A stretch of 9,965 bases of DNA from an uncultured Dialister sp. (GTDB taxonomy: Bacteria; Bacillota; Negativicutes; Veillonellales; Dialisteraceae). A program made the translations under genes and the position numbers. The stretch spans positions 1 through 9,965 of the forward strand of contig NZ_UQKJ01000071.1 in NCBI RefSeq assembly GCF_900541605.1. Direction: 5' to 3'. Positions within the stretch are counted from its first letter, which is position 1, and every line of letters starts with the position of its first letter. Shown here piece by piece: positions 1 to 3,878 of the stretch. The notes below the pieces were generated by a model that did not search any database, was not told the DNA's origin, and worked only from the letters and a program-made list of their open reading frames with translations.

Positions 1-52
1 TCAGCTTCGAACCCTGTGCAGCTTTAAATAAAGTTATTTTTGTCGTTCACTA

Positions 53-118
53 TAGAAGCCCCGCACCAATGACTCTATCCATCAGCACCTCTTCAATAGC
101 TCGACAAACCGCAATTGG
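53..118. repeat. Partial copy (one arm) of dispersed inverted-repeat element
   Basis: These 66 bases match 1761-1825 with one indel and scattered substitutions, including the shared block GAATGACTCTATCCATCAG apart from its first base. The outer end reads CGACAAACCGCAATTGG, whose reverse complement is the start of the copy at 9925. The match stops at 53; bases 1-52 do not resemble the interior of the complete copy at 1575-1825. This is therefore either a solo arm or a copy with a different centre. Its outer end lies 5 bp beyond the serC stop codon. No coding capacity is visible. Confidence 0.8.
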
Positions 119-123
119 TCAAT

Positions 124-1194
124 TTATCCATGAACTCTTTCGTATTCTTTCATGAAATCGGCCAGCGCTTCTGCGGCTTCCGGTGTGACAGCATTGTAGA
201 GCGAAACCCGGAGGCCTCCTACAAGGCGGTGTCCCTTGACGCCGATGAAATCATTGGCTTTAGCTTTCTCTACAAAGTCTTTTTCCATCGCTTCATTTTC
301 CAGGTTGAATGTTACATTCATGCGGCTTCTGGCTTCTTTCTCCGCATGACCCCGGTAGAATCCGTTACTCCTGTCAATAACGCCATAAATCATGGCAGCT
401 TTGACTTTGTTTCTTTCTTCGATGGCTTTGAGACCGCCCATATTCTTGATCCAGTGGAGCATGCGGTTCAGTGTGTAAATGCAGAAAACCGGTGGCGTAT
501 TATATGTGGAATCTTTTTTGACGAATGTATTGTACTGAAGAAATTCCGGAATATCTGTCCGTGCTGTGGCAAGAAGGTCTTTCTTTATAATGGCCAGGGC
601 CACTCCGGCGGCGCCGAGGTTTTTCTGGATGCCGGCCCAGATCATGTCGAACCGGTTGAAATCGATGTCCCGGGACAGAATATCAGAAGACATATCGCAG
701 ATTACAGGTACCTGTACTTCCGGAAATTTCCAGTATTCCGTACCGTAGATGGTATTGTTGGCACAGATATACAGATAATCGGTGTCCGGCTTAATATCAT
801 AGGTGTCGGGAATGTAGGAATAGTTTCTGTCTTTGGCGGAGTTGGCATCGTACACTTCTCCGAAAAAGGCAGCGGAATTTCTGGCTTTGTGGGCCCATAC
901 GCCGGTATCCGCATAGGCAGCCCGGGTATGAAGGAAATTATATCCTGTCATAAGGAACTGCATAGTGCCGCCGCCCTGAATAAATACGATTTCATAATCA
1001 TTGGAAAGATGCATAAGCTCGCGAAGGAGATCTTTTGTTTCATCCAGCAGATCCTGGAATTCTTTGGACCGGTGGCTGATTTCTGTGATGCCCATTCCGG
1101 TATCTTTGAAATTGGTGAGGTCTTCTTTCATGGCTTCCAGTACTTCTAAGGGCATAGGGGAAGGACCTGCATTGAAGTTGAATACTCGTTTCAT
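124..1194 (-). CDS. serC: Phosphoserine aminotransferase SerC
   Basis: PLP-dependent class V aminotransferase of the phosphorylated serine pathway. It converts 3-phosphohydroxypyruvate plus glutamate to phosphoserine plus 2-oxoglutarate in the cytosol, and family members often also serve pyridoxal phosphate synthesis. The 356-residue protein has the usual family length. It opens with FNFNAGPSPMP, has the substrate/PLP loop QGGGTMQF (73-80), and carries the PLP Schiff-base lysine in AGIQKN (K191). It also has YNTPP and RSRMNV, then GHRLVGGLRVSLYNA near the C terminus, and ends in ERVHG, much like E. coli SerC. Two ATGs are adjacent (1195-1197 and 1192-1194). I chose the second because AGGAGG then sits 6 nt upstream; the first would leave only 3 nt. 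The frame stays open upstream to 1455, but that part is riboswitch leader and not protein. The gene is monocistronic here and controlled by the T-box leader. I see no strong terminator after it inside the window. Confidence 0.96.
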   Translation of the reverse strand: MKRVFNFNAGPSPMPLEVLEAMKEDLTNFKDTGMGITEISHRSKEFQDLLDETKDLLRELMHLSNDYEIVFIQGGGTMQFLMTGYNFLHTRAAYADTGVWAHKARNSAAFFGEVYDANSAKDRNYSYIPDTYDIKPDTDYLYICANNTIYGTEYWKFPEVQVPVICDMSSDILSRDIDFNRFDMIWAGIQKNLGAAGVALAIIKKDLLATARTDIPEFLQYNTFVKKDSTYNTPPVFCIYTLNRMLHWIKNMGGLKAIEERNKVKAAMIYGVIDRSNGFYRGHAEKEARSRMNVTFNLENEAMEKDFVEKAKANDFIGVKGHRLVGGLRVSLYNAVTPEAAEALADFMKEYERVHG

Positions 1195-1200
1195 CATAAA

Positions 1201-1206
1201 CCTCCT
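1201..1206 (-). promoter_or_regulatory. serC ribosome binding site
   Basis: The minus strand reads AGGAGG here, 6 nt before the ATG of MKRVFNF. This site fixes the serC start and rules out the upstream in-frame extension. It lies about 9 nt beyond the U-run of the second T-box terminator, so termination there would remove the site from the transcript. Confidence 0.85.
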
Positions 1207-1214
1207 GATAACAC

Positions 1215-1250
1215 AAAAAGAGAAGACGTCCCATGGGACGAGCTTCTCTT
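1215..1250 (-). terminator. Second (promoter-distal) T-box terminator of serC leader
   Basis: On the minus strand, AGAGAAG (1249-1243) pairs with CTTCTCT (1225-1219) and CGTCCC (1240-1235) with GGGACG (1232-1227). This gives about 13 bp closed by an AT loop and followed by TTTTT (1219-1215). The CGTCCC strand is also the segment expected to pair with the upstream T-box in the competing antiterminator, which is the normal T-box arrangement. Confidence 0.85.
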
Positions 1251-1253
1251 TTC

Positions 1254-1267
1254 TCGCGGTGCCACCC
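1254..1267 (-). promoter_or_regulatory. T-box antiterminator sequence, copy 2
   Basis: The minus strand reads GGGTGGCACCGCGA, a near-perfect match to the conserved T-box core GGGTGGTACCGCG. The TGG bulge in this core contacts the NCCA end of uncharged tRNA. It lies just upstream of the 1215-1250 terminator. Only about 30 nt separate it from the U-run of the preceding terminator, too little for its own Stem I. Confidence 0.85.
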
Positions 1268-1299
1268 AATTTAGCCATAGCAAAAGGAAGAGCAGGTAT

Positions 1300-1334
1300 A
1301 AAAAAACGCTCTCCATCCTCTAAGGGACGAGAGC
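1300..1334 (-). terminator. First (promoter-proximal) T-box terminator of serC leader
   Basis: On the minus strand, GCTCTC pairs with GAGAGC and TCC with GGA around a CTTAGA loop. Seven T residues (1306-1300) follow the stem. CGTCCCTT, typical of the T-box switching strand, forms part of the 5' arm and loop. Confidence 0.82.
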
Positions 1335-1336
1335 AC

Positions 1337-1350
1337 CCGCGATACCACCC
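1337..1350 (-). promoter_or_regulatory. T-box antiterminator sequence, copy 1
   Basis: The minus strand reads GGGTGGTATCGCGG, one substitution from the canonical T-box core (T in place of the first C of ACCGCG). It directly precedes the 1300-1334 terminator and follows the upstream T-box domains. Confidence 0.87.
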
Positions 1351-1521
1351 AAATTGCCAAACGGCCATCTTTAGTCTGCTGTAACGGGCATACCCGAGGG
1401 ATTCATCATCCCTGCCTCCGAAGTGGAAAGATAATGGAACGGTAACAGCTCTCACCGGCCGCTGTCTCTCTGAAAAAGTACCAGTATCCCTTCTTCATCA
1501 TCGCCTGTTTCGTATGACTGG

Positions 1522-1551
1522 ATTATAGCGCCGCCATTTACGCTTTGTCAA
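1522..1551 (-). promoter_or_regulatory. serC promoter (sigma-70/SigA type)
   Basis: The minus strand shows -35 TTGACA (1551-1546), an 18-bp spacer and -10 TATAAT (1527-1522). Both hexamers are perfect consensus. The predicted start is near 1515, just ahead of the T-box Stem I. Such a strong basal promoter fits control by attenuation after initiation. Confidence 0.88.
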
Positions 1552-1574
1552 GGAGGAAATAAAAATGATTTTAT

Positions 1575-1825
1575 CCAATTGCGGTTTGACGAGCTGATGT
1601 GTTCGGCGCGGGTGGGTAGAGTCTTTCGCATGGAGCTTCTAGCTACTAGCGGCTAGCTGCCAGGAAAGCTGACCCGCCTGCGGCGCTTTCCAATCGATAT
1701 TTCCGTCAGTCATTCGTGCCGTAGGCTGGCCATCTTTCCTAGAAGCCAGGAGCTAGCAGCTAGAAGCCCCGCACGAATGACTCTATCCATCAGCGCCGTC
1801 CACCAGCTCGACAAACTGAAATTGG
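1575..1825. repeat. Complete 251-bp dispersed inverted-repeat (foldback) element
   Basis: The ends are inverted copies: the left starts CCAATTGCGGTTTGACGAG, and the reverse complement of the right starts CCAATTTCAGTTTGTCGAG. The similarity continues inward through GTAGAGTC / ATAGAGTC and GAGCTTCTAGCT / GGGCTTCTAGCT, then more loosely through AGGAAAG and GCCTGCGGC / GCCTACGGC. Nearly the whole unit is thus an imperfect palindrome of roughly 110-bp arms around a short centre near 1690-1720. An inner hairpin GGAAAGC...GCTTTCC is also present. No ORF or obvious target-site duplication is seen. The left end lies 23 bp from the serC -35 box. Related ends occur at 53-118 and 9925-9965. It resembles a MITE or a large intergenic palindromic repeat; I do not recognise a named family. 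Confidence 0.82.
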
Positions 1826-1962
1826 CAGTGCCCTCGCACTTTCCATCTGCCAGTCTATTTGACCATCATGAGATAAACATATTAAAAATTAAAATTATCA
1901 TAAGCTTGCCATTATAATTGTAAAAAGCCCGTATCCTCGAGGACTTCGGGTATTAAAATTTA
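1826..1962. other. AT-rich spacer between repeat element and purine promoter
   Basis: No gene is visible. The stretch is strongly AT-rich from about 1861. It contains TATAAT at 1913-1918 with no convincing -35 box at the right distance, and a small hairpin at 1928-1950 that is listed separately. I see nothing else to annotate. Confidence 0.6.
1922..1950 (-). terminator. Possible weak minus-strand terminator upstream of purine promoter
   Basis: On the minus strand, CCCG pairs with CGGG and TCC with GGA around a TCGA loop, with an asymmetric internal loop, and CTTTTT follows (1926-1922). The polarity would stop transcription running leftwards, antisense to the purine leader and toward serC. 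No minus-strand gene lies to its right, so its purpose is unclear. The stem is short. Confidence 0.35.
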
Positions 1963-1991
1963 TTGACAAGAGAAAATGGAAATATTAGAAT
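1963..1991 (+). promoter_or_regulatory. Purine operon promoter
   Basis: -35 TTGACA (1963-1968), a 17-bp spacer and -10 TAGAAT (1986-1991). The predicted start is near 1998, leaving a leader of about 290 nt before purE. I see no PurR-type PurBox (CCGAAC core) around it, so control appears to lie in the leader RNA. Confidence 0.75.
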
Positions 1992-2004
1992 GGTTAAGGA
2001 ACGT

Positions 2005-2063
2005 AAGCAATAGAGAGTGCTGTTTGTTATTGAGGCTTGTGCATATGGGGCGCAGGCTTTTTT
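2005..2063 (+). terminator. Leader attenuator 1 of purine operon with overlapping alternative stem
   Basis: GCTTGTGC (2035-2042) pairs with GCGCAGGC (2050-2057) through 8 bp including two G-U pairs, with a 7-nt loop, and TTTTTT (2058-2063) follows. This has the form of an intrinsic terminator within about 65 nt of the predicted transcript start. Upstream AAGC (2005-2008) and AATA (2009-2012) can instead pair with GCTT (2035-2038) and TATT (2028-2031), occupying half of the terminator 5' arm. The two folds are mutually exclusive, as in an attenuator. The ligand or factor is unknown; I recognise no purine, PRPP, ZTP or T-box signature. Confidence 0.6.
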
Positions 2064-2087
2064 ATCTCAACGGGGAGAGGAGTCGCA

Positions 2088-2255
2088 ATGTCTGCTGAAA
2101 TGATGGTTATTTCCGAAGACATAAGGAAGGCGGATAGACTTTTCTGTTGGAATGCATCTCTTTCTATTTGTGCGCTGTATCCGGTTGGAAACAATACTCC
2201 TTCTGCGGGATTTTCTGCGGCCTTGGGCTGCCCTGCGGAGGGAGCTTTTTATTGA
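2088..2255 (+). CDS. Putative 55-residue leader peptide upstream of purE
   Basis: A short ORF starting MSAEMMVISEDIRK and ending in EGAFY. A good ribosome binding site (GGGGAGAGGAG, 2072-2082) lies 5 nt before the ATG. I recognise no family. There is no signal peptide, membrane segment or run of a regulatory amino acid; it has three Cys and one Trp. What stands out is its position: attenuator 1 comes just before it, and the second terminator hairpin (2197-2244) lies within its last codons, with the stop codon 2 nt past the U-run. Translation to the end would therefore cover the hairpin. It may be a regulatory leader ORF coupling translation to readthrough into purE, or a chance ORF. It is too short for coding statistics to decide. 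Confidence 0.45.
   Translation: MSAEMMVISEDIRKADRLFCWNASLSICALYPVGNNTPSAGFSAALGCPAEGAFY
2197..2250 (+). terminator. Leader attenuator 2 of purine operon
   Basis: CTCCTTCTGCGGG (2197-2209) pairs with CCCTGCGGAGGGAG (2231-2244): 13 bp including two G-U pairs, with one bulged T (2234). C and TTTTT (2246-2250) follow. TTCTGCGG occurs twice (2201-2208 and 2213-2220), and GGGCTGCCC (2225-2233) inside the loop can compete for the 3' arm, so alternative folds exist. The hairpin ends 37 nt before the purE start and overlaps the leader ORF. Confidence 0.65.
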
Positions 2256-2287
2256 GACGAAGTTCTCAGGAGAAGGAGGAAATCATA

Positions 2288-2779
2288 ATGCATGTTGGTA
2301 TTGTTATGGGGAGTGATTCCGATTTACCGGTCATGAAGAAGGCCTTTGCCATTCTGGATGACTTCGGGGTCACCTATGACGTCACCATCGCATCTGCCCA
2401 CAGAACGCCAAAGAAACTGGCGGACTTCGTGGCAGCAGAAGAAAAGAAGGGAGTCGGTGCATTCATCGCCGGCGCCGGCATGGCAGCAGCCCTCCCGGGT
2501 GTAGTGGCCAGCCTGACACTGAAGCCGGTCATCGGTGTTCCTCTTTCCGGAGCAAAACTGGATGGCATGGATGCCCTTTTTTCCATCGTTCAGATGCCTT
2601 CCGGCATCCCGGTAGCTACGGTTGCCATTGATGGCACGAAAAATGCGGCATTCCTGGCTGTAGAAATCGGTGCGGTTTCTGATCCGGCCCTCCATGAAAA
2701 GTACAGGGCATACCGTGAAAAGGCAGCAAAAGAAATTTACGCCAAAGACGAAAAACTGCAGGCAGAACTGAAGAAGTAA
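2288..2779 (+). CDS. purE: N5-carboxyaminoimidazole ribonucleotide mutase PurE (class I)
   Basis: Cytosolic enzyme that moves the carboxylate of N5-CAIR to C4 to give CAIR. In class I systems N5-CAIR is made by PurK. The protein has 163 residues, normal for class I. Visible motifs are GSDSD (8-12), the active-site SAHRTP with its histidine (36-41), and the class I signature SIVQMPSGIPVATVAI (99-114). The loop written GAGGAAHLPG in E. coli reads GAGMAAALPG here (62-71), so the second conserved histidine is alanine. The start is supported by GAAGGAGG about 6 nt upstream. The frame is open further 5' (to 2147), but that part lies in the leader and does not resemble PurE. It is first in the operon and follows two attenuator hairpins. 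No purK is adjacent; it may be elsewhere, or the enzyme may rely on high CO2. Confidence 0.95.
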   Translation: MHVGIVMGSDSDLPVMKKAFAILDDFGVTYDVTIASAHRTPKKLADFVAAEEKKGVGAFIAGAGMAAALPGVVASLTLKPVIGVPLSGAKLDGMDALFSIVQMPSGIPVATVAIDGTKNAAFLAVEIGAVSDPALHEKYRAYREKAAKEIYAKDEKLQAELKK

Positions 2780-2877
2780 CAGCCCCTCTGGTTTTGGGAA
2801 AATGGGATGTCCCGTTTCCTGAATGCCCGAGATGATTCAAATCATATTTTTTATCTGTAAAAATAAGGAGATCTCAA

Positions 2878-3741
2878 ATGAAAGAATACAAACCATTCAA
2901 ATCCGGTAAAGTCCGCGAACTCTATGACCTGGGCGACAGCCTTGTCATGGTCTGCACAGACCGTATTTCCGCTTTCGATAATATCCTGAAATGCCCGATT
3001 CCCGAAAAGGGCGTGGTGTTGAACCGGATGTCCAAATTCTGGTTTGATTTCACAAAGGACATTGTTCCGAACCACATGATTTCCATCGACACCAAAGATA
3101 TGCCTGAATTCTTCCAGACTCCGGAATTCGAAGGCCGCTCCATGAAGACCATGAAGCTGAACATGATTCCTGTGGAATGCATTGTCCGCGGCTATATCAC
3201 CGGCTCCGGCTGGGAAGGCTATCAGAAGGACGGCAAGGTCTGCGGCATCCAGCTGCCGGAAGGCCTGAAGGAATGCCAGAAGCTGCCCCATCCGATTTTC
3301 ACTCCTTCCACAAAAGCTCCGGTCGGTGAACATGACCAGAACATTTCCATGGAAGAAGGGGAAGCCTGGGTAAACAAGTTCTTCCCGGGAAAAGGCAAAG
3401 AATACATGGAAAAGCTGTCTGAACTGACACTGGCCCTTTACAACAAATGCGCTGATTATGCCCTGGAAAGAGGCATCATCATTGCGGATACAAAGTTTGA
3501 ATTCGGCCTCGATGAAAAGGGCAATATTGTCCTGGGCGATGAAATGCTGACTCCTGATAACTCCCGCTTCTGGCCGGCAAAGGGCTATGAAGCAGGTCAT
3601 GGCCAGCCTTCCTATGACAAGCAGTTCGTCCGTGACTACCTGAAAGCGCATCCGGGAGATACGGTTCCCCAGGATATCATCGACAAGACCATCGGCATTT
3701 ACAAGGAAGCCTATGAGCTTCTGACCGGTGAAAAGTTCTGA
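2878..3741 (+). CDS. purC: SAICAR synthetase PurC
   Basis: Phosphoribosylaminoimidazole-succinocarboxamide synthase joins CAIR and aspartate with ATP, the step after PurE. The protein has 287 residues, longer than the ~237-residue E. coli enzyme but within the family range. Visible motifs are the N-terminal nucleotide-binding GKVRELYDLGD (10-20), IPVECIVRGYITGSGW (97-112), STKAPVGEHDQNIS (144-157), the family signature IADTKFEFGLD (202-212) and the second signature DEMLTPDNSRFW (221-232). AAGGAG lies 7 nt before the ATG. The gap of 98 nt from purE is larger than elsewhere in the operon. It contains a small hairpin (2797-2819) and an AT-rich palindrome (2832-2845) followed by TTTTTT. Confidence 0.97.
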   Translation: MKEYKPFKSGKVRELYDLGDSLVMVCTDRISAFDNILKCPIPEKGVVLNRMSKFWFDFTKDIVPNHMISIDTKDMPEFFQTPEFEGRSMKTMKLNMIPVECIVRGYITGSGWEGYQKDGKVCGIQLPEGLKECQKLPHPIFTPSTKAPVGEHDQNISMEEGEAWVNKFFPGKGKEYMEKLSELTLALYNKCADYALERGIIIADTKFEFGLDEKGNIVLGDEMLTPDNSRFWPAKGYEAGHGQPSYDKQFVRDYLKAHPGDTVPQDIIDKTIGIYKEAYELLTGEKF

Positions 3742-3745
3742 TAAA

Positions 3746-3830
3746 CCGCGGAAGCATTGAGACGGCGTGTGAATCTGTGCTTCCCGGAAGGAAGGAAACC
3801 GTGCCTTACATGGGGTGGCATGGTCCTTCC
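3746..3830 (+). other. Two tandem hairpins in the purC-purF gap
   Basis: The first hairpin pairs GGAAGCA (3750-3756) with TGCTTCC (3778-3784), extended by CCG/CGG across one bulge. The second pairs GGAAGG, ACC and TGCC (3790-3805) with GGCA, GGT and CCTTCC (3817-3830), interrupted by small bulges. Neither is followed by a T-run, so they are not ordinary terminators. They may be an mRNA processing or stability structure, or control purF translation. Confidence 0.5.
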
Positions 3831-3878
3831 AATGCGGAAAAGCCCCAAAATGTTTTATAAAGTCAGGAGAATTCCGTA

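Larger units (their letters stand above)
1198..1515 (-). ncRNA. T-box riboswitch leader of serC, with duplicated antiterminator/terminator module
   Basis: This is a 5' untranslated leader of roughly 315 nt that should read through only when uncharged tRNA, presumably tRNA-Ser, is bound. Reading down the minus strand, the visible elements are these: the AGAGAG motif of Stem I (1471-1466); a distal Stem I hairpin, ACAGC (1465-1461) with GCTGT (1449-1445), around a GGTGAGA-type loop; a compact hairpin CGGGTATGCCCG (1396-1385) in the Stem III position; T-box copy 1 and its terminator; then T-box copy 2 and a second terminator before the ribosome binding site. I could not place the specifier loop with certainty. 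A serine UCC codon follows GAA at 1401-1399, but the pairing partners there are ambiguous. The serine assignment rests mainly on the gene controlled. T-box leaders are characteristic of Bacillota. Confidence 0.9.

Noticed and set aside
1..123. Terminator downstream of serC
   Set aside because: Only a weak AAATAA/TTATTT palindrome is present on the minus strand, with no GC stem and no proper U-run. Termination probably lies outside the window or depends on the repeat arm or Rho.
115..1149. Long open frame on the plus strand opposite serC (344 codons)
   Set aside because: Low-complexity Phe/Gly/Ile-rich translation, no start context, fully antisense to a well-identified gene.
1195..1455. In-frame N-terminal extension of serC (87 more residues)
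   Set aside because: The open frame covers the T-box cores and terminators, has no match to SerC, and the AGGAGG sits directly before the ATG at 1194.
1575..1825. CRISPR array or small insertion sequence
   Set aside because: There are no regularly spaced direct repeats and no transposase ORF; the structure is a single imperfect palindrome.
1911..1920. Second plus-strand promoter at TATAAT (1913-1918)
   Set aside because: No -35-like hexamer at 16-18 bp upstream in the AT-rich run; the promoter at 1963-1991 is far better.
1998..2060. T-box in the purine leader, suggested by an AGAGAG-like GAGAGTGC
   Set aside because: No GGGTGGTACCGCG-type core follows before either terminator.
2147..2287. 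Upstream in-frame extension of purE
   Set aside because: It runs through the leader hairpin, adds a Cys-rich segment unlike any PurE, and the GAAGGAGG site supports the start at 2288.
1998..2287. Purine (guanine/adenine), PRPP/ppGpp, ZTP or THF riboswitch in the purine leader
   Set aside because: I searched by eye for their conserved cores and found none in the right order. A covariance-model scan would be needed to exclude them formally.
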